From: UBA3102 sp964413055
GTDB lineage: Bacteria; Bacillota; Desulfotomaculia; Desulfotomaculales; Pelotomaculaceae
DNA length: 64,000 bases
Reading direction: 5' to 3'
Assembly: GCA_964413055.1 (NCBI GenBank)
Contig: CAYPRB010000006.1
Span: 1 to 64,000 of the forward strand
The translations under genes and the position numbers were made by a program. The notes below the pieces were generated by a model. It was given only the letters and a program-made list of their open reading frames with translations, was not told the origin of the DNA and ran no database searches. Shown here piece after piece: positions 23,825 through 33,212 of the stretch. Each line of letters starts with the position of its first letter. Position 1 is the first letter of the stretch.

Positions 23825-24574
23825 GTGAAATCAAAAATTCTTCGGGATCCGGTGGAAGAAGCTTTAAGGTTAATTGAGAACGCGGAAAAGCACAACATAA
23901 TTTTAAGGGTGCTGGGCGGTGTGGCTGTAAAACTGCATACGGAAAATGAGCCGGAAATATTTAAAAGAAGTTATTCCGACATCGATTTGGCAGTGGACAG
24001 GGACAGCGGGGAATTGCTTTCGCGTTATTTAGTGCAGATGGGTTATGAACCCAATAAATCTTTTAACACATATAACGGTAATGAAAGACAGTTATACTAT
24101 GACTTGGAGAACCAGCGACAAATGGATATATTTGTAGGTGATTTCCGTATGTGTCATTATATCCCGTTGGGTGAAAGGTTGCTGGCAGACAGGTACACCG
24201 TGCCCAAGGCCGAATTGCTTTTGACTAAAATTCAAATCATTGAAATGAATCAAAAAGATATCAGCGATCTTTTTGTTTTTGTACTTAATAATGCAGTAAC
24301 CGGTGATGATGAAGGTATCAATTGGAAACAGGTAGCTGATTTATGTGCCGGTGACTGGGGATTGTACAAGACATTTTCCAATAATTTGGTCAGGTTGGTT
24401 GAACAGTTAAAAGAAATCAACTTGCCGGATGAGGATAAAGAACTCATCGACAGGCGATTTCAGTATTTGGTCGGCAAAGTGGAAAAAACGCCTAAAAATT
24501 TAAAGTGGAAATTAAGGTCCATGGTAGGGGAGAAAGTGCCCTGGTATGAAATTCCGGAAGAGGTGCAGCGGTAA
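23825..24574 (+). CDS. Nucleotidyltransferase-fold protein
   Basis: A 249-residue protein. LRVLGGVAVKLH (about residues 28-39) followed by RSYSDIDLAVD is the G-G...D-x-D pattern of the polymerase-beta-like nucleotidyltransferase fold, and QMDIFVGDF may provide the third acidic residue. AbiEii-type and aminoglycoside nucleotidyltransferases share this layout, but no partner antitoxin is present. It lies between the GbsR regulator (36 bp) and an APC permease (20 bp), so it is probably in their operon; its role there is not clear. GAGGTGA lies 8 bp before the GTG start. Confidence 0.65.
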   Translation: MKSKILRDPVEEALRLIENAEKHNIILRVLGGVAVKLHTENEPEIFKRSYSDIDLAVDRDSGELLSRYLVQMGYEPNKSFNTYNGNERQLYYDLENQRQMDIFVGDFRMCHYIPLGERLLADRYTVPKAELLLTKIQIIEMNQKDISDLFVFVLNNAVTGDDEGINWKQVADLCAGDWGLYKTFSNNLVRLVEQLKEINLPDEDKELIDRRFQYLVGKVEKTPKNLKWKLRSMVGEKVPWYEIPEEVQR

Positions 24575-24594
24575 GTCAATAACAAAAGGAGGTA

Positions 24595-26223
24595 TTGATT
24601 ATTAGTAACGACAACTTATTTGTAAGACAAGCTACTGGTTTGGTGCGTTCGTGGTCGGTTTTTGATGCTTTTATTTATGCGTTTTTTTCCATTAACTTGG
24701 TAACGTTAGGGTTTTACAGCTTTAGTTTTGCCGTTTGGGTACCCGATGCGCACATGGTGCCTGCTATCATTATCAGCGCCGTCTTCCTCATCTTTATGAT
24801 TGTGGTTTATGCGGCCATGATTTCGGTTATTCCCCGGTCAGGCGGCGACTACATATGGCAAAGCCGGATTTTAAACAGCAGCTTTGGTTTTGTGGTGGCG
24901 TTTACCGGGTGGGTGGTGATCCTTTGGCACTGGGTTCCTTTGTACGGGACCATGCTTTCCTGGAATGTTTTTCAGCCCTTTTTAGCCGTACTCAGTGACC
25001 TGACCGGAAGTAAAGGGCTGATTGATGCGGCACTTTGGTTGAATACCCAGGCGGGCACTTTCTTCAGCTCATTTGTAGTTATTGTGTTGGCGTTTATTTA
25101 CATCAGCCTGGGAATGAAATGGTATGCCCGGCTTCAGAAGACTTGCTTTTTTATCGCGGTGGCTGCTTTTATCGGTATGCTGGCGTTGTTGTTGGTTAAT
25201 ACCAATGCTCAATTTGCAGCCGGTTTTAACCACTACGTTTCCACCCTTTTTGGTAGCGAATCCGCCAATGCCTACCAGCAAATTTTAACTCAAACCAAAG
25301 AAGCTGGGTACGAACCGGTGGCTTGGTCAAATATGGCCATTATTCCCAGTCTTGCCCTGATTCCCATGCTTTTGTTCTGGAATATGTGGGCTAACTGGGG
25401 TTCCACCTTGTACGGTGAAATCAGAGGGGCAGGAGAGTTTCGCCGTAACCTGGCAGGTATGGTTAGTGCCCTGGTTGTGGTATCGATTTTGGCAATAATC
25501 TTTTTTGCCGTACTGAACAAGACCGTCGGGTGGGAATGGTATCATGCCGCCAATTATGCTTTTTATGACGGGAGTTCGCCGCTGCCGATCTTTCCTTATC
25601 CCGCCCTGTTGGCAGGATTTCTTACCGACAGCGCGTTGTTGCAGTTGATTTTAATTGTGGGTATGAGCACATGGTTTTTCGGCTGGTGCGCTACGGTGTT
25701 CCTTTCATCAACCCGGGTAATTTTTGCGGCGGCATTTGACCGTTTGTTGCCCGAGTGGATTTCCAGGGTTGCTCCCAGGACCAGGAGTCCGATCAACGCC
25801 CTGATTGTGATGACGGTACCATCTTTGATTATTAGTGCTATTTACGCGTATTCCGCATCCTTTGTGGAATGGACTTTAGCTACTACCCTGGTTATTTCCG
25901 TGACCTACGTGGGTACAACCATTGCTGCCGTTATTTTACCTTATAAGCACCCGAAAATGTACCAAGCATCTCCCGTGGCTAAGTATAAGGTGTTGGGGAT
26001 TCCGCTGGTTACGGTTTGCGGGGTGATCTTCCTGCTCTTTATGGTCTGCGTGTTTAAAGCCTGGCTTACTGACCCGGTTTACGGATTAGCCAATATAAAA
26101 TCATATATTTATATGGGAGTTTTATACCTCATTTCACTGGTTGTTTATATTGGGGCCAAAATATACCGTAAGAAGCAAGGTATTGACCTTGACAAGATTT
26201 ACGGAGAAATACCTGCCGAATAA
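24595..26223 (+). CDS. APC-superfamily amino acid permease, second copy
   Basis: A 542-residue membrane protein with about 12-13 hydrophobic segments; VIPRSGGDYIWQSRIL is the conserved loop after TM2 of this superfamily. It is larger than the permease at 5215, mainly through a periplasm-facing loop (residues about 200-245). The substrate is unknown; an amine or amino acid linked to the aldehyde/alcohol operon is possible. The start is unusual: AAAGGAGGT ends at 24593, leaving only 1 bp before TTG 24595. Non-standard ATT codons at 24598 and 24601 have better spacing. It follows a nucleotidyltransferase-like gene closely. Confidence 0.83.
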   Translation: MIISNDNLFVRQATGLVRSWSVFDAFIYAFFSINLVTLGFYSFSFAVWVPDAHMVPAIIISAVFLIFMIVVYAAMISVIPRSGGDYIWQSRILNSSFGFVVAFTGWVVILWHWVPLYGTMLSWNVFQPFLAVLSDLTGSKGLIDAALWLNTQAGTFFSSFVVIVLAFIYISLGMKWYARLQKTCFFIAVAAFIGMLALLLVNTNAQFAAGFNHYVSTLFGSESANAYQQILTQTKEAGYEPVAWSNMAIIPSLALIPMLLFWNMWANWGSTLYGEIRGAGEFRRNLAGMVSALVVVSILAIIFFAVLNKTVGWEWYHAANYAFYDGSSPLPIFPYPALLAGFLTDSALLQLILIVGMSTWFFGWCATVFLSSTRVIFAAAFDRLLPEWISRVAPRTRSPINALIVMTVPSLIISAIYAYSASFVEWTLATTLVISVTYVGTTIAAVILPYKHPKMYQASPVAKYKVLGIPLVTVCGVIFLLFMVCVFKAWLTDPVYGLANIKSYIYMGVLYLISLVVYIGAKIYRKKQGIDLDKIYGEIPAE

Positions 26224-26259
26224 ATTTATTACTAGATTAAAGGATGATTAAAGGATATT

Positions 26260-27195
26260 ATGAACATATTTTTTGCTACTGATGTTCACGGTTCCGATGT
26301 TTGCTGGAAAAAATTTGTTAATGCCGGGAAGTATTACGGTGTCGAGGTTTTGATCCTTGGAGGAGATATGACCGGCAAGGCGATAATCCCGTTTATTAAA
26401 GAAGGTCACAATTATCGTTTTACTTTTATGGAAAGCGAACATTTACTGTATAGTGAAGAGGAAACATGCCAGGCGGAAAAAATGATTTCTGACAAAGGGT
26501 ACTACCCGGTGCGTATTACTCCGGAAGAAATTGAGTATTATAAGGAACGGCCCCGCGAACGGGATGCTTTATTTACGGAGAAAGCTCTGCAACGCGTTGA
26601 AGCATGGCTCGAATTTGCTGAAAGCAAACTTAAGGGTACCGGTATTAAGACTTTTGTATGTCCTGGTAATGATGATATGTTTGAAATCGATGAGGTGCTG
26701 AACCGGTCGGAATACGTAATATCGGTCGAAGGACAAGTTTTTGATTTGGATGACGGTTGTCAGCTGCTCAATACCGGTTGGACTAATCCTACACCCTGGG
26801 ATACCTTTCGAGAGGAGCCTGAGGAAAAATTAATGGAACGACTGGAAAAGATGGTCCCCATGGTTAAAGACTTCAGGCGGGTAATTTGTAATTTTCATTG
26901 CCCGCCTTACGGAACGGGTTTGGACGATGCTCCTGAACTTGATGAGAATCTTCGTCCCAAATTCGCCGGCCAATCGCTGGTCCCGGTTGGAAGTACCGCT
27001 GTAAGAGAGTTTGTTTACCGTTATCAACCGCTGCTGGGCCTGTTCGGCCATATTCACGAAGCACGGGGGACGCAGCGTTTAAAGAAAACGATGGGTGTCA
27101 ATCCCGGCAGTGCTTATGAACAAGGGGTTTTGCAAGGGGCACTATTAGAAATCGATAAAAAAGGTATAAAAAAATATCTTCTGACTTCCGGATAA
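26260..27195 (+). CDS. Metallophosphoesterase, calcineurin-like
   Basis: A 311-residue phosphoesterase. Metal-binding motifs: FFATDVHG (D-x-H), LILGGDMTG (GD), CPGNDDM (GN-D variant of GNHD), CNFHCPP (His) and FGHIHEA (GHxH). It is larger than YfcE types because of a helical insertion at about residues 60-115. The physiological substrate is unknown. It follows the permease by 36 bp and may be last in that operon; a hairpin at 27231-27264 follows. The ATG has AAAGGA upstream. Confidence 0.82.
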   Translation: MNIFFATDVHGSDVCWKKFVNAGKYYGVEVLILGGDMTGKAIIPFIKEGHNYRFTFMESEHLLYSEEETCQAEKMISDKGYYPVRITPEEIEYYKERPRERDALFTEKALQRVEAWLEFAESKLKGTGIKTFVCPGNDDMFEIDEVLNRSEYVISVEGQVFDLDDGCQLLNTGWTNPTPWDTFREEPEEKLMERLEKMVPMVKDFRRVICNFHCPPYGTGLDDAPELDENLRPKFAGQSLVPVGSTAVREFVYRYQPLLGLFGHIHEARGTQRLKKTMGVNPGSAYEQGVLQGALLEIDKKGIKKYLLTSG

Positions 27196-27230
27196 ATGTT
27201 TTGAATTTCGGTTTGTAAGACAAGTTTACT

Positions 27231-27264
27231 AAAGCGCCTTTACTTTTAAAAAGAAAGGCGCTTT
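27231..27264. terminator. Bidirectional terminator between convergent genes
   Basis: AAAGCGCCTTT (27231-27241) pairs perfectly with AAAGGCGCTTT (27254-27264). The phosphoesterase and chemoreceptor genes converge on it. Confidence 0.7.
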
Positions 27265-27307
27265 AATTAGTTTTGCTTTTAGATGGAAGTTATTGTTTGC
27301 GAAATTT

Positions 27308-28867
27308 TTAAATCTTGAACTTGGTCAGTACCTTTTCCATTTCGGCGGCAGTTTCATTGAGTTCGGACGCTGAAGCGGATACCTCCTCCATGGCTGCGGT
27401 TTGTTCTTCGGTGGTAGCGGCAACATTGTGTACTCCTTCGGCTACCTGTCCGGCAGCAGCGGCAACATCCTGGGCTTTTTGGTTTAAGTTTTGGACCAGT
27501 TCAATAATTGCATGTAAAGATTGGCTAACCTCCTGTACTACCCGGTCGCCCTGGGATACTTTATCTCTTCCGCTTTCCATGTCGTTTACCGCCTGGGCCG
27601 ATTGCTGCTGAACTTCATTGATTATGTGGCCTATTTCTTTTGCCGACAGGGCGGAGTTTTCAGCCAGTTTGCGTACTTCTTCGGCTACAACTGCAAATCC
27701 TCTACCCGCATCTCCAGCCCTGGCTGCCTCGATAGCTGCGTTTAATGCCAGCAGGTTGGTTTGATCGGCGATACCGTTGATGGTATCAACGAAATGACCT
27801 ATTTTTTCTATCGCCTGGTTTAATGAGTTCACAGATAAAGATACTTGTTCTACCGAAGTTTCAATTTCTCTCATAGTATTAACCACGGTTTCAATGTTTT
27901 GTTGACCTTGTCCAGCCTGTTTATTGGCTTCGTCTGCCTGGTGAGATACTTCCTTAATATTGTTGACTACTTCGTCTACGGTGGCGGAAATTTCATTTAC
28001 AGTAGAGGCATTTTCGGAAGCTGCGGAAGTTGTTTGGTCTGCCTGGGTGGTTAATACTTTGGCTGTATCTGTCACGCGGGTGCTGGTGAGAGAAACGTGT
28101 TTAATTAATTCTTTCAAGTTGTTTACCATATTATTAAATGAACGGGCCAGTGTGCCGAGTTCATCTTTAGTTTTATATTCAACTTCTTTAGTCAGGTCTC
28201 CTTGAGAAATAACTTCTGAAAAATTTATAAATCTGGTGAAAGGTTTACCGAAAATTTGTTGCAGCACAATCAAACAAATTATTATGCCCAAAATGATGCC
28301 GATTGCTGCCACTGCAATGGTATTATAGGCAAATTTATTAATCGCCTGGTCATAAAGATCATTCGGGACACCAACGTAAAACATGCCGATAATTTTTCCC
28401 GCTTCATTTTTAATCGGTTCATAGGCGGTTTGGTTCCACCTTCCTACCACTAAAGCCTTGCCAATGTAGGTTTTTCCTTCTTGGAGCGTAGCCTGGGCAA
28501 CTTCCTGGGAAACCTTGGTGCCCACGGCACGGGTGCCGTCTTCACTTTTAACATTGGTGGTTATACGCTTATCTCCTTGAAAAATAGTTACTGTATCCTG
28601 AGTAAGGCTGCCAATTAAGTCTACAGCTTCAAAATTATTGTTTAGTTTCACGGAGCCTTTATACATTTCTCCGTCTTTAATCGACCAGGGTCCCGGATAC
28701 TTGCTGTCAATAAGATTTTTACCCATGGCGAGGTCCGACTCCAGTTTTATTTGGACAGATTCAATCAGTCGGTCTTGCATGGATTTAACTGATAAAAAAC
28801 CAACCGTGCCGATCACTAAAATCAAAATAATTGAAGTAACCAAAGCCAGTTTTAGGCGTATTGTCAT
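27308..28867 (-). CDS. Methyl-accepting chemotaxis protein with single Cache sensor domain
   Basis: A 519-residue chemoreceptor: TM1 (LALVTSIILILVIGTVGFLS), a periplasmic-type single Cache domain (about 35-185, with IDSKYPGPWSIKDGEMYKG and GRIIGMFYVG-like end), TM2 (about 190-212), HAMP, then the signalling domain with the tip NGIADQTNLLALNAAIEAARAG. It signals to CheA, controlling motility. The same Cache type occurs in the GGDEF-EAL protein at 33457. ATG 28867 is used because AGAGGGGG lies 10 bp upstream. The 382 bp between it and the divergent HIT gene are AT-rich and show only promoter-like sequence. Confidence 0.92.
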   Translation of the reverse strand: MTIRLKLALVTSIILILVIGTVGFLSVKSMQDRLIESVQIKLESDLAMGKNLIDSKYPGPWSIKDGEMYKGSVKLNNNFEAVDLIGSLTQDTVTIFQGDKRITTNVKSEDGTRAVGTKVSQEVAQATLQEGKTYIGKALVVGRWNQTAYEPIKNEAGKIIGMFYVGVPNDLYDQAINKFAYNTIAVAAIGIILGIIICLIVLQQIFGKPFTRFINFSEVISQGDLTKEVEYKTKDELGTLARSFNNMVNNLKELIKHVSLTSTRVTDTAKVLTTQADQTTSAASENASTVNEISATVDEVVNNIKEVSHQADEANKQAGQGQQNIETVVNTMREIETSVEQVSLSVNSLNQAIEKIGHFVDTINGIADQTNLLALNAAIEAARAGDAGRGFAVVAEEVRKLAENSALSAKEIGHIINEVQQQSAQAVNDMESGRDKVSQGDRVVQEVSQSLHAIIELVQNLNQKAQDVAAAAGQVAEGVHNVAATTEEQTAAMEEVSASASELNETAAEMEKVLTKFKI

Positions 28868-29249
28868 AAAGTTTGTACCCCCTCTACTTATCACCCTGCA
28901 TGATAAACAACGGAAATATCTTTAAACCTCCTTTCTAATAAAATTTTTACTTCCCGGATAAAATTAAGAAGAATGATGATTAAAAATGTGGATTTAATGG
29001 ATATTTTAGCCATGATATTCTTGAGCATTATTATACATGAATTTACATAATAGTATCAATGATTTTAATTTTTTTTATCAAAATATAGTATATTTTTTAT
29101 ACCTTGCTATTTTAATGAAAAGATTATGCTTTATTATACAGGTGCTTATTTATGACCTGATAATTATAAGAAATTAGTTTTAAAGGACTTTGTCTTTGTT
29201 CGGCGAAAAATATCAATTATTGTATATTTACTTATAAGGAGGAAGAAGG

Positions 29250-29732
29250 GTGGAGCAAATATGGGCGCCTTGGCGGGCGGTTTATATCGGCGGGGACCAC
29301 AGTGACAGATGTATATTTTGTGAAAAATTGGAGTCCGAACAGGATGAACGGAATCTGGTTCTCCTGCGGGGGGAATTGACTTTTGTAATGATGAATCTGT
29401 ACCCCTATAACAACGGGCATCTTTTAATCGCTCCCAAGAGACATGTGGGGAAAATAGAGGAAATTAATGAAGATGAAATGACCGAGTTGTTTAAAATGAC
29501 CCAAAAAATGATTAAAGTTCTGCGTGTTTTTAAACCGGAGGGGTTTAACGTAGGGGCTAACCTGGGAAGGGTTGCCGGGGCGGGAGTGCCCGGTCATTTT
29601 CATATTCATATAGTTCCCAGGTGGAACGGAGACACCAATTTTATGCCGGTGCTCGGAGAGACCAAGGTAATATCCGAGTCTTTGGAGGAGACTTATAAAA
29701 AAATAAAGGAATCATTGGCGAAATTGGAATAA
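29250..29732 (+). CDS. HIT-family nucleotide hydrolase/phosphorylase
   Basis: A 160-residue histidine-triad protein. CIFC near residue 23 is the usual N-terminal metal knuckle half, NNGHLLIAPKRHVG the substrate strand, and HFHIHIVPRW the catalytic HxHxH motif. Relatives act on AMP-linked or dinucleoside polyphosphate substrates (AppppA phosphorylase-like). The GTG start has AAGGAGGAAG upstream. It is 9 bp before a membrane acyltransferase-like gene, so the two are co-transcribed. Confidence 0.9.
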   Translation: MEQIWAPWRAVYIGGDHSDRCIFCEKLESEQDERNLVLLRGELTFVMMNLYPYNNGHLLIAPKRHVGKIEEINEDEMTELFKMTQKMIKVLRVFKPEGFNVGANLGRVAGAGVPGHFHIHIVPRWNGDTNFMPVLGETKVISESLEETYKKIKESLAKLE

Positions 29733-29741
29733 TAAGATATA

Positions 29742-30428
29742 ATGAAAAAATATATTCGTATTTGGGAAATTGATTTTTTGCGGGGAATAGCCATTTTGTT
29801 AATGGTATTTTTCCATCTGATTTATGATTTAAATGTTTTTTTCAAGTTACCGGTAGTTTACCAAGAAGGAATAGTTTACTATACCGGGAAGGTTGCCGCA
29901 TCTTTATTCATTACCATTGCAGGTTTGAGTTGCTGCCTTAGCAGGAATAATTTAAAAAGAGGCCTGGTTCTAATAGGACTGGGCCTGATGATTACGCTAA
30001 TTACTTTTATAGCAGCTCCAGATTCCAACATTGTCTTCGGCATCCTTCATTTTTTGGGCGTCAGCATCTTGGCATATTGTATATTTAGAAATCTGGCAGC
30101 ATGGAAACTGCTAGCCCTGGGGACCTTATTCATTATTGCGGGACCGTATGTGTCCGGTATTGACATGCCGAACAATTTTCTTGTACCGTTGGGACTTTTT
30201 AAAAAAGATTTCAGTTCTGCGGACTATTACCCTCTGGTTCCTTGGTTTGGATTGTTTTTGTACGGAATGGCGCTGTTTAAGCTAGAATATCAAAAAAAAC
30301 AAAGTCTTTTCAAATTTGATTTGAGTAATAATTTGATAGTTTGGTTGGGACAACGGGCACTTTTAATTTATTTGGTTCACCAACCGGTTCTTTTGGGGAT
30401 TTTGTACCTGATTTTCAATAAAGACTAG
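29742..30428 (+). CDS. Membrane protein of the heparan-alpha-glucosaminide N-acetyltransferase-like (DUF1624) family
   Basis: A 228-residue protein with about seven membrane segments. RIWEIDFLRGIAILLMVFFHLIYDL is the family hallmark (the start with D-x-x-RG and the following His), and YPLVPWFGLFLYGM is the second conserved segment. Family members are predicted to transfer acyl groups across membranes; the bacterial acceptor is not known. It follows the HIT gene in one unit and ends in a terminator at 30433, next to a tRNA-Leu fragment. Confidence 0.8.
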   Translation: MKKYIRIWEIDFLRGIAILLMVFFHLIYDLNVFFKLPVVYQEGIVYYTGKVAASLFITIAGLSCCLSRNNLKRGLVLIGLGLMITLITFIAAPDSNIVFGILHFLGVSILAYCIFRNLAAWKLLALGTLFIIAGPYVSGIDMPNNFLVPLGLFKKDFSSADYYPLVPWFGLFLYGMALFKLEYQKKQSLFKFDLSNNLIVWLGQRALLIYLVHQPVLLGILYLIFNKD

Positions 30429-30432
30429 GGAT

Positions 30433-30460
30433 AAGACTTCGTTATAGGAAGTCTTTTTTC
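30433..30460 (+). terminator. Intrinsic terminator
   Basis: AAGACTTC (30433-30440) pairs with GAAGTCTT (30448-30455), followed by a T-run. Confidence 0.8.
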
Positions 30461-30461
30461 T

Positions 30462-30524
30462 TGGTGCGGGCGAGGGGACTTGAAACTCATCCACGGGTGC
30501 GGCCCCACTGAATCCCAAGTCCAG
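30462..30524 (-). pseudogene. 3' fragment of tRNA-Leu (pseudo-tRNA, probable distal attachment site)
   Basis: The minus strand carries CCA, the acceptor 3' strand, the T-arm, a long variable arm and most of the anticodon arm, matching about 63 bp of tRNA-Leu at 33127-33212 with several differences and a small insertion in the T-loop region. The 5' acceptor and D-arm are missing, so it cannot be functional. It is in the same orientation as the intact tRNA 2.6 kb away, and the segment between holds usp and BCCT genes. Confidence 0.8.
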
Positions 30525-30630
30525 AAATTGATAATGTTTAAGGAAATATGAATGTGTTTTAAAAATTTAAGTACGAAGTGCTGTTTATTGAAGGAGATTG
30601 GTTGCAGTTTAGAGAAAAACATTAGAATAT

Positions 30631-31464
30631 TTGAATGATTTGAACAAAGAAAGGAAAGTGAGAAGGAGTTTGTTCAAAAAGGTGCTTTTCCCGCTAACTT
30701 TAACGCTCGATTTTAAACAGATTGTGGAAGGTGCAATATTTCTAAAAAAACTTAATATTCAAAAGTTTGATTTTATGCATGTAGTTTCTAGCGGTTTGAT
30801 TAACACTGATACCTTTCAGGATGTTCTGCAAAATGCGGTTGAAATTATAAAACAAAAAACGGGTTATGATGCTTCAGCCCGAATGGTAGAGGGTCATGCT
30901 GCTTCTATGATCGTCTATACAGCCAAAGACCATGATTACAACCTGATTTTTATTCCTGCTCAAAATAAAAGTATCATGACCAGAACATTCTTGGGGAGTA
31001 CTGCAAGTGATGTGATACGCATGACTGATACTCCTACCTTAATTTACAAGAACTATTCAGACAAAACAACCTATTGGCAGACTGTGGTCTATGCTACCGA
31101 TTTTAAGGTGGCAGCAACAAGAGCGGTGCCTTATATAGAGTTTCTTGGTCAGGTTGCATCCAAGCTGGTTATACTTCATGTGGGAACAAGAGCTGCTGAT
31201 CCTGGTTCCGAAAACAAGCGAATAGATTATATAAAGGAAAAATTTAAGGATTTAAAAAGAGATTTAGAACCATATTGGCGGGAGATATTTACTTTTACCG
31301 GGTTAGGAAGTCCTGCTGGTGAAATTCGTTCCGGTATGGAGAAATTTAATGCTGATTTGCTGGTAATGGGCAGGGGTAATAAAACAATTTTAAAGAAATT
31401 AATTGGTTCTACCGCTGAAAGGGTTGCTAATTCATTAGAAACATCTGTTTTACTTATCCCCTAA
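30631..31464 (+). CDS. Tandem universal stress protein (two UspA domains)
   Basis: A 277-residue protein with two Usp folds (about residues 13-140 and 145-277). Each has an opening strand (KKVLFPLTLTLDFKQ / QTVVYATDFKVAAT) and a later ATP-loop region: TFLGSTASDVIR in the first and MGRGNKTILKKLIGSTAERV in the second; the second keeps the G-x-x-G...GST pattern best. Usp proteins bind ATP and modulate stress or transporter function. The start is uncertain: TTG 30631 and GTG 30658 are possible and no clear ribosome binding site is seen. It is directly before a BCCT transporter, as Usp genes often accompany transporters. Confidence 0.8.
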   Translation: MNDLNKERKVRRSLFKKVLFPLTLTLDFKQIVEGAIFLKKLNIQKFDFMHVVSSGLINTDTFQDVLQNAVEIIKQKTGYDASARMVEGHAASMIVYTAKDHDYNLIFIPAQNKSIMTRTFLGSTASDVIRMTDTPTLIYKNYSDKTTYWQTVVYATDFKVAATRAVPYIEFLGQVASKLVILHVGTRAADPGSENKRIDYIKEKFKDLKRDLEPYWREIFTFTGLGSPAGEIRSGMEKFNADLLVMGRGNKTILKKLIGSTAERVANSLETSVLLIP

Positions 31465-31502
31465 TAGGATAATTTTAGAAAGGTATTGGGGAGCGATTAT
31501 TT

Positions 31503-32978
31503 ATGAAAAATAATGTTGTTTTTATCTTTTCCTTGATTATTGTTCTTTTTTTTGTGCTATTAGGCATCTTAAATGCAGAACTTTTAGACAATGTTTCTAA
31601 TACGCTGCATGCTTCGATTATCGATAATTTTGGCTGGATTTATCACTTGGCCATTTTTGTATTTTTTATATTCTGTATTTATTTAGCTTTTGGACGTTAT
31701 GGCAACTTGAAACTTGGGGAAGATCATGAAAAGCCCCAATATAGTTATTTTGGTTGGTTTAGTATGCTTTTTGCTGCAGGCATGGGTATTGGGCTTGTTT
31801 TTTGGGGTGTGGCGGAGCCTCTTTCCCATTACCTTCATCCACCCGCGCATATAGCCGAGGCTTCGGGAGATGCGGCTGCCTTTGCCATGCGTTATAGTTT
31901 TTTTCACTGGGGGTTGCAACCTTGGGCTGTTTATATTATTATGAGTCTCTCTTTAGCCTATTTTAGCTATAGAAGAAAAATGCCTCCCGTAATAAGTTCT
32001 TGTTTTTATCCCATTCTAGGGAAGAGGATATATCAAACGCCCGGGCATATTATCAATACGTTAGCTGTTCTGGCTACGATTTTTGGTGTTGCAACATCTT
32101 TGGGACTAGGGGCCATGCAAATTGGCGCCGGGCTAAATTTCCTCTATGGCTTAACAAATTCCATCGAAATAATTATTTTAATAATTGCAGTAGTTACGGT
32201 GTTTTTTTTATTTTCTAGTTTAATTGGAGTGACTAAAGGTATCCAGACTCTAAGCAAGTTAAATATGCTGCTTGCATTTATCCTATTGCTTTTTATGCTC
32301 ATGATTGGTCCTACGGCTTACATTATCAATGTTTTTATTAGTTCTTTGGGGGAATATGTTAGCGGTTTATTGGAGATGGGTCTGCAGACATATCCTTTTC
32401 AAGGTTACGACTGGACTAAGTCTTGGACCATGTTTTACTGGGCTTGGTGGATATCGTGGTCGCCCTTTGTGGGTCTTTTTGTGGCACGCATTTCCAGGGG
32501 GCGAACTATAAAAGAATTTATTTTAGGAACACTATTAGTACCATCCCTTTTAACCTTCTTTTGGTTTAGCGTTTTTGGGGGTACAGCTCTGCATTTAGAG
32601 TTGGAACAAGGAGTAAACATTGCCCATATTGCTGTCAATGATGTTTCCACTGTACTTTTTTATATGTTTGCCAGTTTTCCTTTGGGAAATGTACTTTCCA
32701 TAGTTGCGGTTGTTTTGTTATTCATCTTTATTATAACGTCAGCGGATTCGGCTACTTTTGTACTGGGTATGATGACTTCTAATGGAAATTTAAATCCCCC
32801 TGCAAATAAGAAGATAATTTGGGGGTTGACACAATCTTCTTTGGCAGCGGTACTGCTAGTTTCAGGAGGGCTGGTGGCCCTGCAACAGATGGCCATAGCA
32901 GCAGCCTTGCCGTTTACATTAATAATGTTTCTCATGTGCCATACCTTGTTGAGAGCCCTCCGCGATGAAATTAAATAA
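31503..32978 (+). CDS. BCCT-family transporter (betaine/choline/carnitine type)
   Basis: A 491-residue membrane protein with 12 segments. MLFAAGMGIGLVFWGVAEPL is the family signature, and WTMFYWAWWISWSPFVGLFVARISRGRTIKEF contains the Trp-rich TM8 substrate cage and the following loop. It imports quaternary amines such as glycine betaine, choline or carnitine for osmoprotection or as carbon sources. It lies after a Usp gene within a segment bounded by tRNA-Leu sequences, 8 kb from a GbsR-type regulator. The ATG has GGGGAG 11 bp upstream. Confidence 0.92.
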   Translation: MKNNVVFIFSLIIVLFFVLLGILNAELLDNVSNTLHASIIDNFGWIYHLAIFVFFIFCIYLAFGRYGNLKLGEDHEKPQYSYFGWFSMLFAAGMGIGLVFWGVAEPLSHYLHPPAHIAEASGDAAAFAMRYSFFHWGLQPWAVYIIMSLSLAYFSYRRKMPPVISSCFYPILGKRIYQTPGHIINTLAVLATIFGVATSLGLGAMQIGAGLNFLYGLTNSIEIIILIIAVVTVFFLFSSLIGVTKGIQTLSKLNMLLAFILLLFMLMIGPTAYIINVFISSLGEYVSGLLEMGLQTYPFQGYDWTKSWTMFYWAWWISWSPFVGLFVARISRGRTIKEFILGTLLVPSLLTFFWFSVFGGTALHLELEQGVNIAHIAVNDVSTVLFYMFASFPLGNVLSIVAVVLLFIFIITSADSATFVLGMMTSNGNLNPPANKKIIWGLTQSSLAAVLLVSGGLVALQQMAIAAALPFTLIMFLMCHTLLRALRDEIK

Positions 32979-33085
32979 ACCAAGCTAAACTTCCAATATC
33001 GCTTGGATTTTCACGATTTCATTTTGATTGCGTACAACCCGTCTCTTGTTTATTACATCTATGTGCCCATTAAAATTACTTGCAG

Positions 33086-33117
33086 AAAAAAAGTCCTCTG
33101 AAAATCTCGGAGGGCTT
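33086..33117 (-). terminator. Terminator of tRNA-Leu, minus strand
   Basis: AAGTCCTC (33091-33098) pairs with GAGGGCTT (33110-33117; one G-U). The A-run at 33086-33092 gives the U-tract on the minus strand. Confidence 0.7.
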
Positions 33118-33126
33118 GATTTTTCC

Positions 33127-33212
33127 TGGTGCGGGCGAGAGGACTTGAACCTCCACGGGTGTAACCCCACTGGATCCTAAGTCCAGCGCGTCTGCCGTTC
33201 CGCCACGCCCGC
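33127..33212 (-). tRNA. tRNA-Leu (anticodon TAG)
   Basis: An 86-nt class II tRNA on the minus strand: acceptor GCGGGCG/CGCCCGC, anticodon loop CTTAGGA, a long variable arm, T-arm GAGGTTCAAGTCCTC and encoded CCA. A partial copy lies at 30462-30524. Confidence 0.96.

Noticed and set aside
23825..24574. AbiE-type toxin-antitoxin
   Set aside because: The nucleotidyltransferase fold is present, but no AbiEi-type antitoxin is adjacent and the gene sits in a regulator-permease context.
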